A DNA stretch of 50,458 nt. Source: Candidatus Thermoplasmatota archaeon (GTDB lineage: Archaea; Thermoplasmatota; Thermoplasmata; UBA10834). The notes under the pieces were generated by a model, which was not told the origin of the DNA, searched no databases, and saw only the letters and a list, made by a program, of their open reading frames with translations. Below are positions 16,325 to 23,468 of this stretch, piece after piece. Position 1 is the first letter of the stretch; every line of letters begins with the position of its first letter. The stretch is taken from the NCBI GenBank assembly GCA_018814355.1, contig JAHIZT010000082.1, positions 1 through 50,458 on the forward strand. The letters are read 5' to 3'. The position numbers and the translations under genes were made by a program.

Positions 16325-17476
16325 TCACGCCCCCTGAGGTGCTCCCGGCTGCCGGGCCGCCTCGCTCCTCAGCGACGCGTTCAGAAGCGAGCCGAATATT
16401 GCCAAGAGGATACCAGTAATCATCTCCGCGATGATTATGACAAGGTCGGCCTCGCCATACGATACGAAGAACTGAAGGGCGTCCACGGCTCCCTGAATTA
16501 TGAAGCCCGTGGCGAGGACGGAGACCATCATCACGATGAAGGACCATCTTATCTTACCAGTCTGCAAGAAGGCGGTCACAGACTTGCCGGTCTCGTATGC
16601 GAACACGCCGAACACGATGAACCACACTGCCCCGGAGATGAAGAGCAATATCGATATGGACAAGCTTCTCTCCTCGGGGAGCAGGCCCTGTCTATAGACT
16701 GCCAACATGTCGTAGCCCACAAGCATTCCGAAGACAACAAGTGCGAACGAAACAAGCGCAAATGGTATCACGAGGCTGCCCTGCCGAAGGGCACGCTTCG
16801 TCCTCTCGACCCGCAGGTGTAGCGATGCCGTCCATCTGTACGCCCATCCAATGAGGTAGAAGCCCAATACAACACCAATAACGCCAGGAGCCATCTCTGA
16901 CAGCAGTGCGATGTCATCGAAGTTGCCCTCCGAGAATCTGATGATCTTGGTGAACAGTGAGAGGAGCCCCCATATTATCAGTACGAGAGAAAGCGGGACT
17001 ATCCACTTTCTCCTCATCTTTTCGTCTTGGAGCGTCCTGATGATCATGTAGTATGTGCCTTCGATACTTCTGCTCTGCTTGACATAGACCCGTCTGACCG
17101 AGTCGATCTTGATCCTGGAGGAGATCACGGGATAGATCGACTCGTCCTCGGCGCCGTCGCTTACTAGGATCGCCCTGTCGGGCTTGACCACCTCAAGAAC
17201 ATTCTCCAGCTGGTTCGTCAGAATGAGGTCGGACTGGAACCCGACGTGCGAGTCTCCAGATATAATGGCGATCTCCGCCTCCATCCCCCGTTTCACGAGG
17301 TCGTCATACAGTTGCACGCCCGCTAGGATCGTGTTAGTGTCCACGTCTTCGGGGTCGGCCAGGCCAAGCGCGATGCTTGCCTTAAGGTTCTCATCTCTCC
17401 CTATGACCGGCCCGTTGATGCCCGCTTTTGTGCCCAGGTCGTCGTCCCTGTCTACACACAGCACTAGAGTCTTCAT
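16325..17476 (-). CDS. DUF373-family membrane protein
   Basis: 383 aa. The N-terminal 150 residues are a soluble alpha/beta domain (MKTLVLCVDRDDDLG, GLADPEDVDTN, AEIAIISGD, AILVSDGAEDE), followed by about seven hydrophobic helices up to the C-terminus. The Asp-rich CVDRDDD and SDGAEDE loops could bind metal or nucleotide, but no activity is known for DUF373. Start: ATG 17476, with GGAGG 7 bases before it; a longer frame to 17545 has no such support. Coupled to mptE downstream and divergent from the zinc-ribbon gene. Confidence 0.87.
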   Translation of the reverse strand: MKTLVLCVDRDDDLGTKAGINGPVIGRDENLKASIALGLADPEDVDTNTILAGVQLYDDLVKRGMEAEIAIISGDSHVGFQSDLILTNQLENVLEVVKPDRAILVSDGAEDESIYPVISSRIKIDSVRRVYVKQSRSIEGTYYMIIRTLQDEKMRRKWIVPLSLVLIIWGLLSLFTKIIRFSEGNFDDIALLSEMAPGVIGVVLGFYLIGWAYRWTASLHLRVERTKRALRQGSLVIPFALVSFALVVFGMLVGYDMLAVYRQGLLPEERSLSISILLFISGAVWFIVFGVFAYETGKSVTAFLQTGKIRWSFIVMMVSVLATGFIIQGAVDALQFFVSYGEADLVIIIAEMITGILLAIFGSLLNASLRSEAARQPGAPQGA

Positions 17477-17559
17477 TACGGGCCTCCTAATGCCCCAGGG
17501 ATGTATTTGAGCCTCGTCATTGTAGTACTGACTAGTATTCTTCACCGCATCAACAACTC

Positions 17560-17569
17560 TTATATAATG
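17560..17569 (+). promoter_or_regulatory. TATA box of the zinc-ribbon gene
   Basis: TTATATAATG, centred 26 bp before the ATG at 17590, predicts a leaderless transcript. It lies in the 113-bp divergent space shared with the DUF373 gene. Confidence 0.65.
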
Positions 17570-17589
17570 ACCTGAGAATTATCTCTGCA

Positions 17590-18132
17590 ATGGGCAAGAA
17601 GATTGACGAGACAGAAGTCAAGAAAGAATGCCCGAGCTGCGGACTCGGAGTTGCCCTGGATTCTTCAATCTGCGAATTCTGTGGTTGGGATTTCGAAGAG
17701 GAGGACGAGTGGATCCTCCAGATAGAGAAGCTCGAGCGCGACCTCATGCTTGAGAAACAGAGGTTCGAGCCAGGATCCGTGAACCAAAGAATCGAATCGA
17801 CCCTTCACGCACCTGCATTGGGGCGGAAGGAGACCGCAAAGGCGGCCCCGAGGACGATGGAGCCCGTGCAGGCGAGAGAGACAAGACCCGCGCCCAAGCC
17901 AGCTCCGCCGGTGGCCCGCGATGAACATGTTCTGAGACGGGCGAGGCCTTCAGAGGTCAGACCTCAGGAAGTCCCACCGCCAGTGGTGGCCAAGGAAGAG
18001 GCTGCCGATGCCAAGAAGGTCAGACGGGTCCGCACAGTGAAGGCGGCTCCGACGGCCGAGGCGGTTCCTCAGGCCTCTGATCAAGGAGAGACGACCATGA
18101 GAACCCGGGTCGTGCGAAAAGTCAAGCAATGA
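17590..18132 (+). CDS. Zinc-ribbon protein with disordered basic tail
   Basis: 180 aa. The N-terminus carries a single zinc ribbon, CPSCG at 14-18 and CEFCGWDF at 28-35, followed by a short coiled-coil-like helix (EDEWILQIEKLERDLMLEKQ). The remainder, about 60-180, is low-complexity, rich in Ala, Pro, Arg and Val (PAPKPAPPVA; VRRVRTVKAAPTAE; RTRVVRKVKQ), with regular basic clusters suited to contact with nucleic acid or membrane lipids. No enzyme motif. Leaderless promoter 26 bp upstream. Function unknown. Confidence 0.82.
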   Translation: MGKKIDETEVKKECPSCGLGVALDSSICEFCGWDFEEEDEWILQIEKLERDLMLEKQRFEPGSVNQRIESTLHAPALGRKETAKAAPRTMEPVQARETRPAPKPAPPVARDEHVLRRARPSEVRPQEVPPPVVAKEEAADAKKVRRVRTVKAAPTAEAVPQASDQGETTMRTRVVRKVKQ

Positions 18133-18246
18133 TCTCCGGACTTCCAATAGCCGACCATTGCGCAACTGCCTCACACGAAGCCTGATCTGACCGTTTGTGT
18201 TAAGTAACGTGTTGCGGATTACTTCCATCCCCGGGGCGCCGATAAG

Positions 18247-18888
18247 TTGCGAATAAGATGGCATGGTCACGCTTGTTTTGAGGTCGGTGGGAGCGTCAAG
18301 GTGGTGACCGACCCCCATGACGGGAAATCACTGGGAATCGCTCCTCCCAAGGTCAAGGGCGACTTGGTCCTTGTCTCGCACGATCACTTCGACCACAACT
18401 GCGCTAGACTCGTCCAGGGAGACGATTCAAGCATAATCACCAAGCCGGTCATGACCGTCGAGAAGGGAGTGAGGATAGAAGGCTTCACGGCCGACCATGA
18501 CAGCGATGGAGGCGCAAAGAGGGGGCACATAACCCTGTTCAGGTTCGAGCTCGACGGGACCTCGTTCTGTCACTTGGGAGATCTTGGGCACAGACTTGAC
18601 GATTCGCAGGTGGACGAGATATCACCTGTCGATTTCCTCTTTGTCCCTGTTGGGGACGTGTTCACGATCGGCCCCGAGGCCGCGAAGGACGTCATAGCCA
18701 GGGTTGCCCCGAAGGTGGCCATACCGATGCACTACAGGGTCCCTGGCCTGGGACTCGCGATCCAGCCTGTGCAGAACTTCCTCAAGATGTACGACCAGAA
18801 ACAGATCGTCAGGGTTGGGAACGAGGTGGAGTTCACCCGAGAGGACCTGCCAGAAACAGGCACGGAGATATGGCTGTTCTCGAAATGA
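18247..18888 (+). CDS. MBL-fold metal-dependent hydrolase
   Basis: A 213-aa metallo-beta-lactamase-fold protein of the COG2220/UlaG-like group. Seen: the opening MRIRWHGHACFE, TDPHDG, the metal motif HDHFDH at 45-50, then TADHDSDGG, FCHLGDLGH (metal-bridging Asp) and the late PMHYR. This set fits a phosphodiesterase or lactonase-type hydrolase; the substrate is not evident. The start is TTG 18247, which gives exactly the family opening RIRWHGHA; no in-frame ATG lies before the conserved residues. It converges on eif6 with 7 bases between stop codons. Confidence 0.9.
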   Translation: MRIRWHGHACFEVGGSVKVVTDPHDGKSLGIAPPKVKGDLVLVSHDHFDHNCARLVQGDDSSIITKPVMTVEKGVRIEGFTADHDSDGGAKRGHITLFRFELDGTSFCHLGDLGHRLDDSQVDEISPVDFLFVPVGDVFTIGPEAAKDVIARVAPKVAIPMHYRVPGLGLAIQPVQNFLKMYDQKQIVRVGNEVEFTREDLPETGTEIWLFSK

Positions 18889-18895
18889 GCAATGG

Positions 18896-19555
18896 TCAAT
18901 AGAGAGCGAGCCCGTCCTCAAGCCTGCCAAGCTCGATTGGCGTCGACCTCGAACCGACGAAGGCGCCCTTGCTGTTCGCAACCGCGCACGCGCCCAAATA
19001 TGGCGTGCCGTAGTTCAGAGTGGCGACGCTCGAAGGGACCTTGAACAGCTCCGAGAGCCACTTGAGCTCATATTCCGTGGTCCTAGGATGGCACACAATC
19101 CCCTTGGCCGTGGCCATGCAGGCCGAACCGACCGTGTCTATGCCTGCCACTCTGCCCCTCTGGACCTCAACTCCAAGAACATCCTCAAGGAGCTTGAGCG
19201 TCCGGCCAGATGCAGCCGGGTGAACGAGGGCGGCATAGTCATTGACCAGGAGGTTGTTGCCGGCGGCGTTGATCTTCTCCTCCATCTTCGAGACCCTGAT
19301 ATCTTGGGGCAAGTGAGTAAGCTCGCTCTTCTCAGCGAAGTTTGAGACAATGATCCCATTCGAGTTCATTGCCACAAGGCAGCCCACGATCGTGCTCCCC
19401 GCGATGTTGGTCACAATAACCTGGACATCGAGAATCCGCCCTATCTCTTTGACCTCTTTCGGATGTGCAGAATTCGGAACGATGGCCAGCTTCTCGCTCG
19501 CGGCGCAGTAGACCCCCACGTATGGGTTTCCGTCAATATCGCTCAGTCTGATCAT
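18896..19555 (-). CDS. eif6: Translation initiation factor aIF6
   Basis: aIF6 binds the large ribosomal subunit and prevents early joining with the small one. The 219-aa protein has the five-fold repeated pentein fold; the internal near-repeats are visible (GVYCAASEKLAIVP, GCLVAMNSNGIIV, AALVHPAASG, SACMATAKGIVCHP, GACAVANSKGAFVG). Last gene of the ribosomal operon: it starts 21 bases after the rpl31e stop, with GAGGTAGGGG upstream. Confidence 0.96.
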   Translation of the reverse strand: MIRLSDIDGNPYVGVYCAASEKLAIVPNSAHPKEVKEIGRILDVQVIVTNIAGSTIVGCLVAMNSNGIIVSNFAEKSELTHLPQDIRVSKMEEKINAAGNNLLVNDYAALVHPAASGRTLKLLEDVLGVEVQRGRVAGIDTVGSACMATAKGIVCHPRTTEYELKWLSELFKVPSSVATLNYGTPYLGACAVANSKGAFVGSRSTPIELGRLEDGLALY

Positions 19556-19576
19556 TCAACCCCTACCTCGGGAAAC

Positions 19577-19873
19577 TCACTCCTCCGGCAGGGAGACCTC
19601 GATGAGGCCGTCTTCGAACCTGATGACCTTGACGCGGACCTTGCTCGGCGGGTGTTCGATCCCGCGAGACCAGATCAGCTCATTCAACCTGTAGTCGACC
19701 CAGACATCCTTCGCCTCGGCATCATCATCGCCCTTCACGGACGTCTTCTCCATCATGTGCTTGCGCACGAACTCCTTAATTTCCTTGATGGCTCTGGGCG
19801 CCCTCTTGGTCCTGGGGACCCGCTTCGTGACAGTCAGCGGGATCGTGTAGACCCTCTCTAGCTCCTCGACCAT
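19577..19873 (-). CDS. rpl31e: Large-subunit ribosomal protein L31e
   Basis: 98 aa. Opening VEELERVYTIPLTVTKRVPRTKRAPRAIKEIKEFVRKHM and the later VDYRLNELIWSRGIEHPPSKVRVKV match L31e closely. GAGGT lies 7 bases before the ATG. Situated between rpl39e and eif6, as in many archaea. Confidence 0.97.
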   Translation of the reverse strand: MVEELERVYTIPLTVTKRVPRTKRAPRAIKEIKEFVRKHMMEKTSVKGDDDAEAKDVWVDYRLNELIWSRGIEHPPSKVRVKVIRFEDGLIEVSLPEE

Positions 19874-19882
19874 GGTAAGACC

Positions 19883-20038
19883 TCACACCTTCAGTTTCGT
19901 CCTTCTCCAGTGCCGCCTCTTCGGATGCCTCAAGAAGGACCTATTCGTCCTCATCATGACCCAAGCGGGGACCCTCCTGTTGCTCTTGGTCGCCGCCATC
20001 AATCTGAGCTTCCTCGCATGTGGCTTGTGTTTAGCCAT
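19883..20038 (-). CDS. rpl39e: Large-subunit ribosomal protein L39e
   Basis: A 51-aa gene read directly from the minus strand, ATG at 20038 and TGA at 19883. The translation opens [20 protein letters not shown], continues [15 protein letters not shown] and ends [11 protein letters not shown]: the basic, unstructured L39e that lines the peptide exit tunnel. It starts 4 bases after the pdcd5 stop and ends 9 bases before rpl31e, fitting the operon. Confidence 0.96.
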   Translation of the reverse strand: MAKHKPHARKLRLMAATKSNRRVPAWVMMRTNRSFLRHPKRRHWRRTKLKV

Positions 20039-20042
20039 CCGG

Positions 20043-20375
20043 TCATCTCCTCTCGATCTTGATCTCCCGCTTCGTGGGGACTATCTTGCGCAGGATCTGT
20101 CTCAGCGTGTAGTCGTCTATCTGCTGGTTTATCCTGCCCGACTGGACCAGCATGATGAGCTGGTTCTCGACGGATTCCACGACATCTGGGCGTGTCATGC
20201 GCAGATTCGCGAGCCGTTCCCTCGCCTCCGGCGTCAGCAACTGCCGCATGAGCATCTGCTTCTGCGCGTCCTGCTGCTTCGTCTGCTCCTGGGCCATGGC
20301 CTCCTGCTGCGCCCTCATCTGGAGTTCCTGCAGTTTCCTCTGCCTCAGAGCATCTAGCTCTTCCTGTTCAGCCAT
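20043..20375 (-). CDS. DNA-binding protein, PDCD5/TFAR19 family
   Basis: 110 aa. A long Gln/Glu-rich N-terminal helix ([20 protein letters not shown]) is followed by the compact PDCD5 helical core [37 protein letters not shown] and [11 protein letters not shown], ending in a basic tail. The archaeal members bind nucleic acid in vitro and always travel with rps19e; the biological role is unclear. It starts 10 bases after the rps19e stop. Confidence 0.95.
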   Translation of the reverse strand: MAEQEELDALRQRKLQELQMRAQQEAMAQEQTKQQDAQKQMLMRQLLTPEARERLANLRMTRPDVVESVENQLIMLVQSGRINQQIDDYTLRQILRKIVPTKREIKIERR

Positions 20376-20385
20376 GTCCGCCCAC

Positions 20386-20841
20386 TCAGAGGTACTTCGT
20401 GAGTTCAGGGTTCTGCGCCGCCATGTCCTTCAAGATCTGTGTAGACATCTGGTCTATCATCTTCCTGGCCTTGGCGGTCACGTCCCTGCCTCCGTCCTTT
20501 TGTTTCTGAACCAGCTGGCTCTTCTCCAGCTGCTGGACAGTCATACGTGATATCGATCTGGAGCCGCGGACCGCCTTGTTCGGCTTAGAGCCTCTGTCCG
20601 CCCTGCCCCCGTACATCGCCGCCAGTCTGGTCGTCCCGACCGGACCTTCGATGTATATCTTCCTCAGGACCGCGGCTGTTCGGGTGTGCCACCAATCGTT
20701 GTTGACAGGGCTCTTCTCCCTGTGCCTGCCGGTCTTGACAAAGGCTGCCCAGTCGGGCGGAGCGATCGTCTCGATCTTCTTCAGCTCATCCGCTATCTTC
20801 GGGATGAGCTTTTCAGCGGGCACATCGTACGCGGTAGCCAT
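20386..20841 (-). CDS. rps19e: Small-subunit ribosomal protein S19e
   Basis: 151 aa. [77 protein letters not shown] and the C-terminal [12 protein letters not shown] are the conserved blocks of S19e, needed for late small-subunit maturation. First gene of the operon. GAGGAAT precedes the ATG. Its leader of about 65 nt contains a GCCACC/GGTGGC hairpin. Confidence 0.97.
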   Translation of the reverse strand: MATAYDVPAEKLIPKIADELKKIETIAPPDWAAFVKTGRHREKSPVNNDWWHTRTAAVLRKIYIEGPVGTTRLAAMYGGRADRGSKPNKAVRGSRSISRMTVQQLEKSQLVQKQKDGGRDVTAKARKMIDQMSTQILKDMAAQNPELTKYL

Positions 20842-20886
20842 TGAGATTCCTCAGTCAAATGCGACTTTTCAATCGGCTGGATTGGT

Positions 20887-20901
20887 GCCACCAAGGGTGG
20901 C
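20887..20901 (-). promoter_or_regulatory. Hairpin in the leader of the ribosomal operon
   Basis: GCCACC-CTT-GGTGGC is a perfect 6-bp inverted repeat located between the TATA candidate ATTTAAATAC (about 20926-20935) and the rps19e start. It could be a protein-binding site for feedback control; unproven. Confidence 0.4.
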
Positions 20902-21049
20902 AAATCGCGGATAAGATGCTACTCGTATTTAAATGCTTCTCGGCTAGAGAGCAGGCCAGGAATGCACCCAGATTGTTGCATCATGGCACAAACGCATGCC
21001 TGTCGGAAGGGGAAGAGTATTTTGTCCGGATGGTCCTTCTGCAGCCCCG

Positions 21050-21643
21050 ATGATGACTGTCGTGGGCATAACAGGGGCCTCAGGGACCATCTACGGAGTG
21101 CGCCTCCTGGAGAGGCTCCCAGGGAGGAGGGCCGTGATCATCTCCTCAGATGCTTCCAAGATAGCCAGAATAGAGCTGGGCATGTCGAAGAGAAGCATCG
21201 AGGCACGGGCGGACGTTCGTTATGGGAACGACGACATGCACTCCCCTCTTGCATCTGGCTCGGTGAGATTCGATTCCATGGTGATAGCTCCGTGCAGCAC
21301 ATCGACCATGTCCAAGATCGCGTGCGGAATCGCAGACAACCTAATCACCAGAGTCGCAGCAGTCGCACTCAAGGAGCGCCGGAAGCTCGTGCTGCTGACC
21401 AGGGAAACCCCCCTGTCGAGCATCCATCTGTCCAACATGGAACGGCTGTCCCTAGCGGGTGCGACCATCATGCCCGCGAGCCCTGCATTCTATCCCATGC
21501 CCAAGGACGTAGACGACATGGTGAACTTCGTGGTCGGCCGCGTATTGGATGAGCTGGGCATGGACAACGACCTTTACATGAGATGGTCTGGCGCCGCCGA
21601 CAAGACTACTGGTAATCGTGGATCTCGTCGAACTCATCGCTGA
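21050..21643 (+). CDS. ubiX: Flavin prenyltransferase, UbiX family
   Basis: UbiX joins a dimethylallyl group to FMN to make the prenylated flavin cofactor of UbiD decarboxylases. Seen: TVVGITGASGTIYGVRLLE (FMN-binding glycine loop), IISSDASKIA, MVIAPCSTSTMSKIACGIADNL, LKERRKLVLLTRETPLSSIHLSNM and MPASPAFYPMP, in family order. The start is ATG 21050 (or the adjacent ATG 21053), because the longer frame to 20996 lacks any family match. The last 17 residues overlap the next gene's end on the opposite strand and look non-conserved. No UbiD partner is in the window. Confidence 0.93.
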   Translation: MMTVVGITGASGTIYGVRLLERLPGRRAVIISSDASKIARIELGMSKRSIEARADVRYGNDDMHSPLASGSVRFDSMVIAPCSTSTMSKIACGIADNLITRVAAVALKERRKLVLLTRETPLSSIHLSNMERLSLAGATIMPASPAFYPMPKDVDDMVNFVVGRVLDELGMDNDLYMRWSGAADKTTGNRGSRRTHR

Positions 21644-23435
21644 TTGATTTGAACTGGTCCTGAGCAACCGTCTTCTTGTTGATGGACAGGATTATCGTGG
21701 ACCGATGGATGGCCGCAAGGTCGTTCAGCCTCTTCACAAAGGCCAGCACCTTGTCGAACCCGTTCATCTCTATCAACGATTCGATGCCGTCCAGAAGCAC
21801 TCCGGCCTCCTTTGTGGTCATGAGGAATGTTGAGACGAGCTCCATCGAGTCACCGTCTAGGTTCTTCGGGTTAACGTTGTCAATGTCCGTCGAGCTCTCG
21901 GACAGCCATTTGACCTGCACATTGCCGAGGTCGTACTCGGAGCGTATCTTGCCCGGGAACTGGACTGTGAGGCACATGGTGGGCCGTTCCGAGAGTGACA
22001 TCACTCGGATCATCATGAAGGCGTTCCTCGGGTCCTCGTCCACGACCAGGTAGTTCTTCCCTGCTTTGATCTCCTCCTGGAACGCCCCGCACTTGGCGCA
22101 CTGGATGGAGTACGGGTCCGCTCTCCCTGAGTAGAGGAAGGTCTCACCGCAGGACCTGCATTGGATCGACCTTGTGCGCTGCGGGAACAACATCTCCCCG
22201 CAGGACGGGCAGGTCTGCACCTTCTCCGCGCATTCGACGTGCATCGTGAAGCCACAATTGCACTGGAATATCTCCAGTCCGGCCTCTATCGGCTTGTAGC
22301 ATACCTTGCACAATATCTCCCCCTCGCCCTCCTCCGGCTGTATGAGGGCTTGCTTGACCTCGATTATCGATTCATCAGGTATCGAGATGGCTGCCTTGTT
22401 GTAGATTCCTTTGGAGAAGAAATACTCCCCTATTATTGCCACTGGCACCAACAGGTAGAGGTAGGCGGCATAGAACATCGCGCTTTTTGAGACGAACGAG
22501 AACAGGAACGGGAAAAGGTACAGCACGACCAGCACGGCTGCCAGGACGTACGCCGAGATCCTGACAGACATGAGCGGCTTCGCGTACTTTCTGAATTTCC
22601 TCGGGTGCAGCTTCGCGAATTTGTCGAAATTCTTCCCTGGCATCCTCAGTATCATCAGGCAGCCTATGAACAGCACAGCGAACGAGATCTGCTGGTTCTC
22701 CATTATGGAGAAACTCGAGTATGCTATCTGGTCATCTGCGGTCACCCTTGAGGACACAGGGCCTTCGAATGAGTACCAGATCACGTCCCCGAAAGGCGCC
22801 CTCAGCTCGGTGATGTCGCCGTCGGCGATTTCCGGATTGGTGAAGCTTCCTATTACAAAGGAGGTCACCCTGTGCTTCAGGACCAGCGTGCCATTGAACC
22901 TGAAGTCGGTGCAGTCGAACACAGCCGCTCCAAAGGCATTGTATGCTCCCTGTGCGGTCTCGATCATCTTCGTGGCGCCCAAGCCTTTGCCCTCGAACCC
23001 GATCTTGAACATCACGGGCGCGGTCGAGGACCACTGAGATTGCACAAGGCCGCTCGTGTGACTTGTGATGTATTCCTTGGATTTGGTGGTGAAATTCGTC
23101 GCGGACTTGACCGTGATGCCCCAGTACGACTTCCCGACGAGGTAGTGAGACACTCCGTTCACGAAGTCCCTTGTCTCGTTGACGTCCATCCACTGGTCGC
23201 CGTTCTTATCGAATCCGCGGAAGATCGCTAGACGCAGAACTGACGCAGCGTTCCCAGTGTACGTTATCTCGGCACTGCCAGTCCCGCTCAGATCTCCCAA
23301 TCCGGAAATGACCATCTTGGAATCCACATGCATCGCATCTCCCGTGACCGGTTGAGATGAGACACTAGGGGCATTGAGGGTGATTACCATCACAGCTATG
23401 ACAAAGACCGACAAAAGAGCTGTCTTGCGTCGCAT
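21606..23435 (-). CDS. Membrane protein with RING-like zinc cluster and DUF835 domain
   Basis: 609 aa. Seen in order: a signal peptide (1-27); an extracytoplasmic domain to about 255; three or more membrane helices (SFAVLFIGCLMIL; VRISAYVLAAVLVVLYLFPF; AAYLYLLVPVAIIGEYFF) to about 345; a cytoplasmic zinc region with CKVC, CNCGFTMHVEC and CPSCG (RING/PHD-like spacing), then CRSCG and CAKCG (a zinc ribbon); and a C-terminal DUF835 domain (NYLVVDEDPRNAF, KWLSESS, GVLLDGIESLIEMNGFDKVL). DUF835 resembles an ATPase/KaiC-like core without its P-loop; its function is unknown. A second DUF835 protein is at 42.0 kb. A sensor linking an outer domain to a cytoplasmic partner is inference. Confidence 0.85.
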   Translation of the reverse strand: MRRKTALLSVFVIAVMVITLNAPSVSSQPVTGDAMHVDSKMVISGLGDLSGTGSAEITYTGNAASVLRLAIFRGFDKNGDQWMDVNETRDFVNGVSHYLVGKSYWGITVKSATNFTTKSKEYITSHTSGLVQSQWSSTAPVMFKIGFEGKGLGATKMIETAQGAYNAFGAAVFDCTDFRFNGTLVLKHRVTSFVIGSFTNPEIADGDITELRAPFGDVIWYSFEGPVSSRVTADDQIAYSSFSIMENQQISFAVLFIGCLMILRMPGKNFDKFAKLHPRKFRKYAKPLMSVRISAYVLAAVLVVLYLFPFLFSFVSKSAMFYAAYLYLLVPVAIIGEYFFSKGIYNKAAISIPDESIIEVKQALIQPEEGEGEILCKVCYKPIEAGLEIFQCNCGFTMHVECAEKVQTCPSCGEMLFPQRTRSIQCRSCGETFLYSGRADPYSIQCAKCGAFQEEIKAGKNYLVVDEDPRNAFMMIRVMSLSERPTMCLTVQFPGKIRSEYDLGNVQVKWLSESSTDIDNVNPKNLDGDSMELVSTFLMTTKEAGVLLDGIESLIEMNGFDKVLAFVKRLNDLAAIHRSTIILSINKKTVAQDQFKSISDEFDEIHDYQ

Positions 23436-23468
23436 AGTACCAGGTGATGATATCTGGTCAGCCTTGTC

